Shown: piece after piece, positions 45,676-56,374 of the stretch | Position numbering within the stretch: the first letter of the stretch is position 1 | Layout of the letters: every line of letters begins with the position of its first letter | From: Ziziphus jujuba | Lineage: Eukaryota; Streptophyta; Magnoliopsida; Rosales; Rhamnaceae | Direction: 5' to 3' | Length of the DNA stretch: 64,000 nucleotides | NCBI RefSeq assembly: GCF_031755915.1 | Contig: NC_083379.1 | Location: 25,110,001 to 25,174,000, forward strand | Program-made: the position numbers and the translations under genes | Notes under the pieces: generated by a model | Seen by the model: the letters and a program-made list of their open reading frames with translations, nothing else | The model's database searches: none | What the model was told of the DNA's origin: nothing

Positions 45676-46834
45676 TTTGGTATTAGAGCGAAATTTTGTT
45701 CAGGTTTGATCTATCTTTATTTGCTTTATTTTTTTTTTTGTGTTAGTCTGAAATTTTAGCATTTGGTTAAGGTTGCTTCTATCATCATACACATTTTGCA
45801 TTAAAAAAAAAAAAACTCATTCCTAGTTAAATTAGGATTTCCTCATTTTACTGTATTTTTTTTTTTTTTTGCTTCCTAGTTGTTGGTTGTTTTTCATTAT
45901 TGTTCTTGTTAATTTTGGTTTTTGTTGATTTTTCTTTGTGTTTTAGTCTTAAATATTTACATTCATATATTCAAAAAAGAAAAAAGAAAAAAAGAAAAGC
46001 TGAACAGATATATATATAAAACAAAAAATTGCACAATTTGTATCTTGTTTGGGAGGTCACGGGCTTGGTGATTATTTGGTGTTAGAATTGTAATTTTGGT
46101 GTTGATTCTTGCTACTGCGGTTGTCTTATGTGAGTAACCAAAAAAAAAAAAAAAAGAAGAAGAAGAAAAGGCCGAATAAAAAAAAAATTCGGTTTTTTGA
46201 ATTTGGTGTTGAAATTTGTTGTTGGAAATTTCTTGGAGCTGCTGTTTTGTTGATTATTGATTCAATATTTGGAGTTTCTGGAGTATTATTTTTGTTGCTG
46301 GATATTTAAATTTTGGGTGCTTAAATTATTTGGATTAAAATTAGTTAAAGGAATTGATACAAAACTAGAATTACAAGAACAACAACCAACACTATTCTTT
46401 AATTTTGTTCAAATTGGTTCTTGTTTGTGTTTGAAATTATTTTTCCAAAATTTTATTGTTGAATCCTTAATTTCTTACCATATGGTCCAGTTCTTATTGA
46501 TTCTGAAATTTTCCTTGTTAATTTGCATTATTTTGCTTAGAAAAGCCGAAAACTAGATTTTGCCAATTCATTCGGTATTGTTTGCTTTCGTTACTGTTTT
46601 GTTGATAAGTTAAATTAAAACATACTTGTGATCTAATTTCTGTTTTGTGGGTGTTTTAGTTAGAACTTTGAGATAATTCGTTGAGTGGAAAAAAGGCAAG
46701 AGTGTGTGAGCTCAAAAGAGGGTGAAAGCCGAAACTAGTGTGAAAACATGAATGTCGAGACCTTGATTGAGTGAAACACGTGAGGGAGTGACTTTTGGTG
46801 GGAATTTATTTTATTTTGCATTATTTATATTAAC
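45676..46834 (+). other. Gypsy-4 leader
   Basis: Untranslated leader of about 1.16 kb, starting with the slightly degenerate primer-binding site. It has A-runs at 46138-46155 and a GCCGAATAAAAAAAAAATTCGG-like palindromic stretch near 46170-46192. The small frames at 46109 and 46257 are not genes. Confidence 0.75.
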
Positions 46835-48010
46835 ATGGCAGATTCAAGGATGAGAAGAGGAGATTCACCACTAAGAATTAATGAAGAAGAATCCGTAGGA
46901 TTCCATGGTGATTCCAGAGCTACGGGGAATGGTCAGCAAACAAACATGAGGGCTGTCTTGGAACAATTGCAGCAGATGAATGCTCAATTTGACCACATAA
47001 TCAAAGGATGGATAGAATAGATACATCTCATGGTGGACCAAATTTGAGGCAAGCATTCCATGGAAGTCGAGGTCGAGGAGGCCGTGGACGACCTATAGAG
47101 GATTTTGATGAGGAAAATTTTGGAGATGATTTCGAGGTAGGAATGGATGAAACACTTGCTATCCAAGAGAGGCGAGGCCATGGGAGACATAGGAGAGAGG
47201 AGTTAGATGATGATCTTGGCAACATCAAGGTAAACATACCACCTTTTTTCAGGAAAAGTGACCCGGAGGCTTACTTGGAATGGGAGGAGCGTATGGAGAT
47301 AATCTTCGATTGCCACAACAATTCGGAGACTAAAAAGGTGAAATTGGCAGCAAAGGAATTTGATCATTATGCATTCCAACAGTGGACCAATGAGTAAAAC
47401 ACCCAAAGGAGAGTTGGTGATGACTTGATCACTACATGGCGACAAATGAAAAGAGCCATGAGAAAGCCATTTGTACAATCACATTATCATAGATTGCTGC
47501 ATCAAAGACTTCAATTTTTATCTCAAAGAACTAGATCTGTGGAGGATTATTATGAGGAGATGGAGATGCTTATGATGAGATTAAGCATGAATGAAGATAG
47601 AGAAGCAACCATGGCAAGGTTTTTTGGTGGTTTGAATCGTGAAATAGCCAATCAACTAGAATTGCAACAATATGTGAAATTAGAGGAGATGTTGCATGTG
47701 GCTATTAAATTAGAGCATTAATTCAAGAGGAGGGGTGTAGACTCAAGATTTGGGGGTGTTTCCAACAGTGGAAGATCAAATCCAAGTACTTGGAGAAGCA
47801 ATCCCGCCTTTGAAGTAAGACAAAAATCGAAGCTAGATGAAGAGAGCTCTAATCGGCCATGGAAGAATGTTAAAGCTGAATCTAGCCAAGCACCGAAGAA
47901 TGAGGTAAAATCTGATCCTAAACCTTCAAGATCTAGAGAATTATTTATTTTAAGTGCCAGGGATGAGGACACATCGTTAGCCAATGCCCAAATAGAAGAA
48001 TTATGGTGTT
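46835..48010 (+). pseudogene. Gypsy-4 gag
   Basis: ATG at 46835: MADSRMRRGDSPLRINEEES, VLEQLQQMNAQFDH, then a frame change. The second frame (47008 onwards) has the basic stretch GSRGRGGRGRP, acidic LDDDLGNIKVNIPPF, EERMEIIFDCHNNSE, a stop near 47395, then RSVEDYYEEMEMLMMRLSMNED and FFGGLNREIANQLELQQY. The zinc knuckle near 47945-47995 is damaged: the first Cys is Tyr and an Arg codon has become TGA. This is the best-preserved gag capsid region of the gypsy copies here. Confidence 0.88.
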
Positions 48011-48520
48011 AAAAAGTTATGGTAAGCTAGAATCGGAAAGTGGAGAAAGTGAGTGTGAGACCAAACAAGGAGAGGAAGAACTTGAAGATGAAGCTGAGAC
48101 ACTCCATGCATTCAATGTTGAATTAAATTTGGTTTATAGGAGAGTGCTGGGTGTATAAAAGGATGAAGATCAAGTTCAAGGAGAAAACATCTTCCACACC
48201 CGATGTGAAATCCAAGGTAAGATTTGTACTATGATTATTGAGAGTGGAAGTTGTACAAATGTAATTAGTAGCATGGTAGTTGATAAATTAGGGTTACAAA
48301 CTATTAAACATCCAGAACCATATAGATTAAAATTGCTTAATGATAGTGGTGAGATGAAAGTGAATGAACAAGCTAAGGTCAAATTTAGCATAGATAAATA
48401 TGTGGATGTTGTTTTGTGTGATGTTGTTCTTATGCATGTCGGACATATTCTATTAGGTCGACCATGGCAATTTGATAGAGATGTTACTCATTATGGTTGA
48501 GAGAATTGTAATTTTTTAGA
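48011..48520 (+). pseudogene. Gypsy-4 protease with Asp-to-Glu change
   Basis: An acidic linker (SESGESECETKQGEEE) leads to the protease: ENIFHTRCEIQ, then MIIESGSCTNVISSMVVDKLG. The catalytic DSG triplet reads ESG, which should abolish or greatly weaken activity. HVGHILLGRPWQF follows and the frame stops at 48498. Confidence 0.87.
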
Positions 48521-49312
48521 TTTAAAGATAAAAAGGTCAAGCTGGAGCCATTGACCCCCAAGGAGGTTATTAGAGACCAACTACAAATGCAACAAAGGAG
48601 GGAAGCCGAGAGGCTCAAAGAGCAGGCTAGTATGGCACCAACGGTTCCACCATCCATTCAAGAGGGGAAAGGTGAGATTGCTGTCCAATGTAAGTCCTCT
48701 AAAACCTAGGGTGAGTGGAAAAATTTTAACAAACTCGAAAGTGAGAAACTTGGAGAAAAAGCTGAGAGTGAAGTAAAATTCAATGAAACCGTGAATGATA
48801 AAGGAAAAGAAAGAAAAGAAAGGAAAAAAAAATTATTTGAGTTTTGGGGATGTTAATAAAGCCATCTTGCGTAAGAAACCATCACTGGTCATGAATTATA
48901 AATATGCTTATTTAAAAATGTTTTTGTTGTATAGGACTTTATCTTCCTTGTTGAGAGCTTTACTTTGTGGAAATTTGAAAATTAGGAAGAGATGATTTGT
49001 TAACTTTAAAAGGTGTAATTTTTACCATAATGAGAATTTATTTCTAGATTATGTTGTAATAGTGTTTGACCCAGGAGATTTGGTTTGGTTACACTTACTA
49101 AAGGAGAGGTTTCTAAAACAAAGAAAGTCAAAGCTCATGCCACGTGTGGATGGACCTTCTCAAGTTTTGGAGCAAATTAATTAGAATGCCTACAAACTTG
49201 GTTTAACAGGTGAGAAGAATGTTAGTGCCATATTTAATGTTGCTGATTTATCTCCTTTTGCTGTAGATGATGACTTTGCTTCGAGGGCAATTCCTTTTCA
49301 AGAGGAGGGGAA
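48521..49312 (+). pseudogene. Gypsy-4 linker and integrase tail (RT missing)
   Basis: A charged linker with several stops, then KKPSLVMNYKYAYLK fused directly to LYRTLSSLLRALLCGNLKIRK (48870-48990), as in Gypsy-3. After a short unique stretch come VIVFDPGDLVWLHLLKERF, DGPSQVLEQIN, YKLGLTG and FNVADLSPFAVDDD. The polypurine tract AGAGGAGGGGAA abuts the LTR. Confidence 0.85.
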
Positions 49313-50430
49313 TGATGTGATTCCATCCGTGTCTGTTCAACCGACTACCGGCTGGGGTACAGGTCCTATACAAGTGAAGATGGGGCCAATCACTAGGGCA
49401 CAAGTTAAGAGATTTAAGGAAAACTTGGCTGGCTTTATTCATGGAGTGATTCAATCTCAAAAGGGCACCAAAATACCTTAAGAGACAAGACCCATTTTAA
49501 GCCTCCAAGTGGTGGAGACCGATACGGACTTGGGGTAGTTATTTTCGTGCAAATTTGGACTCCGGGCAGCAAAAAATAGATCTAACACTTCATGAACTCA
49601 ATGAATATTAGTAAGATGATATGGAATCCAGCCAAGGCAAAATCAAAAGCATCTAAAAATAGCTTGTACAGATAGCCTCTCAATTTGGTCAAAAATGTGC
49701 TGTTTTGTTGCTGGGTTTGACTTTTCTTATTATTTGACTTATTCCAATCAAGGGAAACGTGTGGGAATCATTATTAATCATATTTGGCATCTACATGGCA
49801 TATGGAAGCTGATTTAGGGCCCAAACAAGCTGGAGATTGATCAAAGATACCTTAGTAGTCAAACTAGTCAACTAGTTTCATAATTTGATTTTGACTTTTT
49901 GTTTTAGGAAATTAGTCTTTTATTTTGATTTTTTTATTTTCTGGAAAAAATAAGTTTAGGAAGGCTATTATTTTAGTATTTCAATTGTAAATTAATTAAG
50001 TCCTAATTCAAAATAAAGGAATTAATTAATCCAAATTAGTTTAGGAAACTAAGAAAAATTAGGCACTTTTCTTTTTCTCTACTTTCTTTTTCTCTACACA
50101 TTGTGTCCAGTTTTGAATTAATTTTTTAGGCTTTTGCTTTGTAATCTTACCTATTTAAAGGATTTTCAATGAGAAATCAAGCTTGAATATTATACAGAAA
50201 ATTATTTGTGAGATTGAATTCTCTTTGTTCTTTTGAACACCTAAAACACCATTAGTGAATGAGCGACTTATCAATAGGCCTTCCATCACCTATTGTGGCG
50301 TCCTCATCATATACGAAGGTTTCTAATCACAGGTTAGTTAGGGGTCAAGGTGACCATTAGAACTTGAACATAATTAGATCCGGGCTAATATAATACGGGT
50401 TTAGGGGTAGGTCATCCTAGGTTCGTATTA
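49313..50430 (+). repeat. Gypsy-4 3' LTR
   Basis: 1118 bp from TGATGTGATTCCA to TTCGTATTA (the final CA is mutated to TA), followed by the GCGAG duplication. Confidence 0.92.
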
Positions 50431-50487
50431 GCGAGGTCGAGGTCAAGGAGGCCGTGGCCGACCTAGAGAGGAATTTGGGGAAGTTAA
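50431..50487 (+). pseudogene. Gypsy-2 gag 2, short middle piece
   Basis: GCGAGGTCGAGGTCAAGGAG and following encode the Arg/Gly-rich segment RGRGQGGRGRPREEFGE. It lies between Gypsy-4 and the reverse solo LTR. Confidence 0.85.
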
Positions 50488-51516
50488 TGTTACGAACCTA
50501 GGTCGACATATGTCTAAACAAGTATTATATTAGCTAGAATCTCAATTAAGTTTAGATTTTAATGGATTGACCTCAAACCCTAACCAACCTATGATTAGAA
50601 ACCTTGGTATAATGAAGACGTCACAATAGCTGATGGATATCCTATTGACAAGTAAAAAGTAAAACACTCACTCTCTAATGGTGTTTTAGGTGTTTAAAGA
50701 GAACAAGAAGAAATTCAATCTCCAATTAATTTTCTGCATAAAATTCAAGTTGCACTCTCATTGAAAATTAACCTTAAAATAGGTTCAAGACATGAAACAA
50801 AAACCTTAAAAAGATAGGACAAAACCAGCCAATAGGATTAGGAAACCGAGTTGGCCGAATTTTCTCTCTCTTTTCCAACTCTAATTTTGATTAATTCATT
50901 TCTTTATTTTGAATTAGAAATTAATTAATTAACAATGAAAATAATAAAATAATAACTTTCCTAGGTTGATTTGTCGAGCAAATAAATAAATAGAAACCAA
51001 ATAAAAGACTAATTTCCTAAAACAAAAAGTAGAAATTAAATTAGGATTTTCATGGAGTCCCACACGATGCCCTTGCTTGGATCAAAGTGAAAAAGTCAAC
51101 TCAGCAAAATACAGTAAAGCCAGCAACAAAATACAATAAAACTGGCCAAAACTCCTCCTATGCACAAGCTCATTTTGTTTGCCTTTGATGCTGCCTTGAC
51201 TTGATTCCATGACCTCTTAGAGATATTCATTGAATCCATGAAGTATTGGAACCATTTCATGCTGCCTGGAGTTCAAATTTGCACGAAAACAGCTACGCGA
51301 GTCAGTATCGGCTTCCACCATTTGTATGCTCAAAACAGACCTTGTATCTTCGAGTATGGACAAGCCTTTTTGAGAATGAATTACTCCCTGTATAAAAGCA
51401 GTAAGATTTTCTTAAACCTCTTAGCTTGAGCCTCAGTGATCGGCCCAGTCTTCATCCATATCGGGTCAGCACCCTAGCAGGTTGTTGGTTGTGCAGGTTC
51501 GGGCAGATTCTCATCA
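50488..51516 (-). repeat. Solo gypsy LTR, reverse orientation
   Basis: 1029 bp, TGTTACGAACCTAGG to GATTCTCATCA, with no internal region. It is flanked by GTTAA (50483-50487) and GGTAA (51517-51521). Uninterrupted gag copies read GGTAA here, so this is a target-site duplication with one later mutation. It is opposite in orientation to the surrounding chain. Confidence 0.9.
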
Positions 51517-52530
51517 GGTAATTTTGGAGATGACCTTGATGAGGGGTTTGATGAAGGTAAAATCATGGGAGACCAGTAAGGGAGGAGGATGATGATCTTA
51601 GAAATATTAAGGTCAACATACCACCTTTCATGGTAAAAAATGATCCTTAGGCATACTTAGAGTGGGAGGAGCGTATGGAGATGATCTTTGATTGTCACAA
51701 CATTCGGAGACTAAGGAGGTAAAAGTGGCAGCAATGAAATTTGGACATTATGTACTCTAATGGTGGACAAATGAACAAAACACCTGAAGGAGAGTAGCTG
51801 ATGACTTGATTACTACTTGGTGACAAATGAAGGGAGCCATAAGGAATTGATTTGTACTAACTCATTACCATAGGTTGCTACATCAAAGGTTACAATCATT
51901 GTCACAAGGTAGTAGGGCTGTGGATGATTATTACAAGGAGATGGAGATGTTCATGATGAGATTGAGCATGAATGAAGAAAAAGAAGCCACCATGGCATGG
52001 TTTCTAGGTGGATTGATTTAAGAGATAGCCAATCAATTGGAATTACAACAATATGTGGAATTGGAAGAGATGTTGCATGTAGCTATCAAGCTTGAGAATC
52101 AATTCAAGAGGAGGGGCACAAGTATATGGTTTGATGGAGTTTCAAGCAGTGGGAGGACAAATACAAGTGCTTGGAGAAGCAATCCCACCTTTAAAGCAAG
52201 ACCAAAGCCGAAAATAGGAGAAGAAAGAACCACTCGACTAAAAAGGGAGTTCAAAACCGAATCTGTCCAAGCACACAAAAATGAAGGTAAATAAGAACCT
52301 AAATCTTCTAGAACTCATAAAATTGTGTGTTTTAAGTGCTAGGGATGAGGAGACATTGCCAATCAATTTCCAAGTAGAAAAATCATGGTGCAGAAAGGTA
52401 ATGGTAAGTTAGAGTCTGAAAGTGAAGAAAATGATGGAAAAGCTGAATTTGATGATGAAGAAGTTGGAGATGAAGGGCATGATGAATCCAAAAAACTTAA
52501 AGCATCTAGGGCTGAACTAAGTTTGGTGTC
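51517..52530 (+). pseudogene. Gypsy-2 gag 2, main part
   Basis: Resumes GNFGDDLDEGFDEG, then GNIKVNIPPF, EERMEMIFDCHN and GLL-type stops, then EEMLHVAIKLENQFKRRGTSIWF (52037-52294). The zinc-knuckle region near 52328-52370 has lost its second Cys codon (TGC to TAG in VFKC). An acidic tail (SESEENDGKAEFDDEE) follows. Many stops; inactive. Confidence 0.85.
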
Positions 52531-53260
52531 AAGAAATGTTCTAACAGTGTACAAAGATGAGGACCAAATTCAAAGAGAGAATATATTCCACACCCGATTT
52601 GAGATTCAAGGTAACATTTGTAATATGATATGATAGTTGTAGTGGAAGTTGTGCAAATGGTAGTTGATAAATTGGGGTTAGCAACCATTAAACATCCAGA
52701 ATCATATAGATTACAATGGCTCAATGATAGTGATGAGATGAAAGTAAATAAACAAGCCAAAGTACAATTCAGTATTGATAAATATGTGGATGATGTATTG
52801 TGTAATGTTGTTCCTATGCATATGGGTCATATTTTGTTAGGTAGACCATGGAAATTTGATAAGGATGCCATACATTATGGGAGAGAGAATTCCATTGTAT
52901 TTAAGTTTAAAGGGAAAAAGTTTAAGTTGGAGCCATTAACTCCAAAGGAAGTATTTAGAGATCGACATTAAATGTAACAAAGGAGGGAGGCTGAAAAGCT
53001 TAAAGAAAAGGCTAGTATGGCACCCACGGTTTCAACAACTATTCAAGGGAACAAGGCCATGCAAGAACAACCATGTAAGTGTCCCAAACTCAAACTTTTT
53101 TTTTGGGGGGGGGGGGAGGGGAAGGAAGAGAGAAAGCTAAAAGGGTGAAAAACTTGGAAAAACCTGAGAGTGTGAGGAAATTGGACAAAGCCAAGAGTGA
53201 GGATAAAAAAAAATGTGTCCATGATTTAAAAAAAAGAAGAGAGAGAGAAGAATTTTTATC
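52531..53260 (+). pseudogene. Gypsy-2 protease 2 and linker
   Basis: TVYKDEDQIQRENIFHTRFEIQGNI precedes the active site, which is wrecked near 52628-52660 by a frameshift and a deletion of about 12 bp, so no DSG remains. The frame goes on as VVDKLGLATIKHPESYRLQWLNDSDE and HILLGRPWKFDKDAIHYG. A charged linker follows and contains a G-run at 53104-53115. Confidence 0.85.
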
Positions 53261-53709
53261 TTAGCTAAAGTGATATTAATAAAGCATTTTTGAATAAGAA
53301 ACCAATGTTGGTCATGATGTATAAAGATGCCTATTTAAATCATTTAGCTAATTTCAAAGAGCTTATATTGCCAAGTTCTATATTTTCTCTTTTGTAGGAA
53401 TTTGATGAACCCGATTTTTGCCAAAATAAACTTGTATTTCAAAGATTTTTTATGATAGTGTTTGACCCAGGAGATTGAGTTTGGTTGCACCGAATAAAGA
53501 AGAGGTTTCCTGAGAACGAAAGTCAAAGCATAAATGCCTTAAGAGGATGGACCTTTTCAAGTTTTGGAGAGGCTCAACGAAAATGCTTATAAGCTTGACT
53601 TATCGGATAAGTATAATGTTAATGCTACATTCAATGTTGCTAATTTGTCTCTTTTTGCTGTACGTGATGATTTAGATTTGAGGGCAAATCCTTTTCAATA
53701 GGAGGGGAA
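53261..53709 (+). pseudogene. Gypsy-2 second internal region: RT start fused to integrase tail
   Basis: NKKPMLVMMYKDAYLNHLAN (the RT-upstream words) and EFDEP are followed directly by CQNKLVFQRFFMIVFDPGD, then integrase C-terminal words and the polypurine tract GGAGGGGAA. RT, RNase H and the integrase core are missing. The words around FFMIVFDPGD are also present in Gypsy-3. Confidence 0.82.
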
Positions 53710-54605
53710 TGATGAGAATCTGCTCGTGCCCGAACAACCGACTATCCACTGGGGTGCCGATTCGATACAGATGAAGCCTGGGCCAATCACTAGACCTCAA
53801 TCCAAGTGATTTAAGGACAACTTGGCTGTATTTATATAGGGATTAATTAATTCTCAAAAGGGCTTGACAATATCCGAAGATATAAAGCATGTTTTAAGCA
53901 TCCAAGTGGTGGAAGCTGTTACGAACTCGGGTAGCTGTTTTAGTGCAAATATGGACTCCGTACAGCAAGAAATGCTTTTGACAATTCATGGATTCAATGA
54001 ATATCGTTAATAGGCCATGGAATCATGGAAATGCAGAATCAAAAGCACCTCAAACCATCTTGTATGGAGAACATCTCAATTTAGTCGAAAATGTGATATT
54101 TAGCTACTGGCTTTGACTTTTCTTCTTGTTCAAGTAAGTTTGACTTATTCCAATCAAGGGGCAATGTTTGGGAATCATGATTAATCATATTTAGCATTCT
54201 ACATGGCATATGGAAACTGATTTAGAGCTCAAACAAGCTGGAGATTGGTCGAAGTTAGTTTAGTTGTCAAACTAGTCAACTAGTTTCTATTTGAACATTG
54301 TCTTGTTTTAGGAAAATAACTTTTATTTACTTATTTATTAGGACGAATCAACTTAGTAAAGTTATTATTTTATTATTTTTATTGTAAATTAATTAATTCA
54401 TAATTCAAAATAAAGGAATTAATTAATACAAATTAGTTTAGGAAAGTAGTGTGAGAATAGGCCAACGTGTTTTCTTTTCTCTTTGGTGGCCGGTTTTAAC
54501 CTAAATTTTTAGAGTTTATTGTTTTGTGGCTCGAACCTATTTAAGGGCTTAATTTTGAGGAAGAACACACCTTCAATAATATTCAAAAATTATTTTGTGT
54601 GATAG
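53710..54605 (+). repeat. Gypsy-2 LTR3, truncated
   Basis: Starts TGATGAGAATCTG and follows the family LTR to about 54605 (AAAATTATTTTGTGTGATAG). The last 200-250 bp, including CGTATCA, are missing. Confidence 0.88.
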
Positions 54606-54797
54606 AGAGAAGAAGGAGATCCTCATAGAGAGAATGAGTTGGGTTTATATGGGGGAAAATGGCATTCCCTATCATCCAGGGAAAATAGTTTTATCCAAAG
54701 GAACAAAGGAAGAGCTTATCATGATGGGGTTTAAAAGGCGGATGAGAGAGGCAAAAAATTACTTTGTAAAGTATCCTTATCAAAAAATCAAGATACA
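54606..54797. other. Unclassified junction segment
   Basis: About 190 bp between a truncated plus-strand LTR and minus-strand protease sequence. A 68-codon plus-strand frame (54595-54801) reads MCDREKKEILIERMSW... with YHPGKIVLSKGTKEELIMMG. I recognise no family. The word AGTATCCTTATCAAA occurs here (54770) and again at 54826 in the adjoining gypsy sequence. It could be filler DNA from end joining or a fragment of another element. Confidence 0.4.
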
Positions 54798-54957
54798 ATG
54801 ACATTTTCTCGACCATAATGTATAGTATCCTTATCAAATTGCCATGGTCTTCCCAACAAAATATGTTCAACATGCATAGGTACAACACATAAAACCACAT
54901 CCACATAATTATCAATGCTAAACTTTTTCTTGACTTGTTTATTTATCTTCATCTCGG
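54798..54957 (-). pseudogene. Gypsy-5 protease fragment
   Basis: Reverse strand: EMKINKQVKKKFSIDNYVDVV, then MHVEHILLGRPWQFDKD and IHYGRENVIVS. The catalytic DSG part is missing because the leader is fused in front at the shared word GAGA. Confidence 0.85.
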
Positions 54958-55377
54958 CTTTTCTAACCAATAAGAAGGAAAAATTAACAAAGCAAATCTT
55001 TGGATTTAATGAGGGATAATTTAGAATATTAAGGATCAATAATTCATGGATCAAATTTAGAAAATGACTCAATCAATTATCAAGAACAACAAATTGAAAC
55101 AAGTTATGGAATAGTTATTAGTTGTAGTTCCCATAATTTAAGTCTAAGTCCCAAATTCTTAAACCAATTTTAATCTAATCAAGTTAGCGCACAAAATTCA
55201 AATATTCAGCAACCAAAATAGATTTATTAAACAGCGATTTGAACTAATCACAATTGAATTTTTTCCAAATCCAAACACTCCACACAAACCAACCTTTTAC
55301 AAATGATTTTTTTTTTAACTTCGGCTTTTCTTTTCTTTTCTTTTCTTTTCTTTTTTAATCACTCATAGAATTATATC
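54958..55377 (-). other. Gypsy-5 leader, second part
   Basis: Non-coding leader sequence in reverse, colinear with 63130-63480 (for example AGAATATTAAG and CAAATTCTTAAACCAATTTTAATC-like words). A (TTTTC)n tract lies at 55325-55351. It ends at ATATC, the Copia-C target duplication. Confidence 0.75.
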
Positions 55378-56374
55378 TGATGGAATTTGGTGTAGGTTTA
55401 TGTTGTTGTACCCTAGAGCACAATCATTTAAGGTGTTAGTCAAGAATGATTGTTGTTGGTTCTTGGTTCTTGATTTTGTTTTTTTTGGGTTTGTTAAGGT
55501 TTTGTTTCTGGTTTTAATGGAGGTTTATGGTTCCTGAGAAGGTTGTTAGCCTTTGGGAAGAAGAAGAAACCAAAATGTAGTAGTTGAGAGAGAGAGAGAG
55601 GCAAAATTGTTGTTTTTCAAAATCTGTTTTTGAATATTTTCTTTCTCAATGTTTTTCATTACAATCATACTTTTAAATACATCAAAAAGACAATAAGGCA
55701 TGCTGCCATATTGAGCAATAAATACAAAAGCATTAAAAGTAACCAACCAAGCCAAACTACCTCAACTAACTCTAATCAATGTGCTGGGCATGCAAGAAAC
55801 CTTCTTTAATGGGCAGTTCAGCGTGTCTAAGGCATTTGAATTTGAAACCCAGCTCCATTTGACTTGAAAATTGGAGGAAAGCCTTTTTGAATGTTAAAAT
55901 ATGTTCTAGCCAAAAACCAAATAAAACAAAGTCCATTTACCTATTCAAAAGTAATCAAACCCGAGGTAGTTTTGCCCAATTTTTTGGGCAACAAAACTGC
56001 ATAAGGGTGAGATTGTTTTGGGCTTAACTCAGCCTTCCCAGCTCCAAATTGGGCCATTCGTTTTGATGCTGCTTCCTCTGCATATCTAGTTTATCATATC
56101 CAAAATTCAGGTCCAAATACAAAACCTACTTCAAACAGCATACAAGGAAGTAGACTTATGTTGCTAGAAATACAATTCCAGCAACTAGACAAAAAAGGCC
56201 TTAAGCTAGATAATGAGCTTAGGGCATTACAAAAAGGATATTGTTCTTAAACATTAAAAGATAAAATAAAATGCATAAACATAAATAATGTTTGGTCTTT
56301 GATGTTGCAAAACAAAGAGTGCAAGTGTAACCGAACTACCTTGCACATTGTGGCAAGATTACCACATTTCAACA
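55378..56374 (-). repeat. Copia-C 3' LTR (left)
   Basis: 997 bp. On the plus strand it runs from TGATGGAATTTGG to CACATTTCAACA. It contains GGGCAACAAAACTGC-type sequence near 55985 that is partly missing from the other LTR, explaining the length difference. Confidence 0.95.

Larger units (their letters stand above)
44548..50430 (+). mobile_element. Gypsy-4, internally deleted gypsy element
   Basis: A 5883-bp element with LTRs at 44548-45675 and 49313-50430 and the target-site duplication GCGAG at 44543-44547 and 50431-50435. It is inserted in gag 2 of the Gypsy-2 chain. The internal region of only about 3.6 kb has leader, gag, protease and the integrase C-terminus. RT, RNase H and the integrase core are missing, as in Gypsy-3. 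It is therefore non-autonomous, and must have moved with enzymes supplied by another element if the deletion came first. Confidence 0.93.
25396..54605 (+). mobile_element. Gypsy-2 chain: LTR-internal-LTR-internal-truncated LTR
   Basis: Once later insertions are removed, the plus strand reads LTR1 (25396-26543), internal region 1 (26544-30204 plus 41353-42081), LTR2 (42082-43186), internal region 2 (43187-44547, 50431-50487, 51517-53709) and truncated LTR3 (53710-54605). LTR2 has a polypurine tract and integrase end on its left and a perfect primer-binding site and leader on its right. It therefore serves as 3' LTR for one internal region and 5' LTR for the next. Such chains are usually explained by unequal recombination between LTRs. 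The left flank is GGACG; the right end is lost, so no duplication can be checked. Confidence 0.8.

Noticed and set aside
54595..54801. Small plus-strand reading frame starting MCDREKKEILIERM as a gene
   Set aside because: It spans a junction between a truncated LTR and reverse gypsy sequence, matches no family I know, and has no flanking gene context. It is kept only as an unclassified segment.
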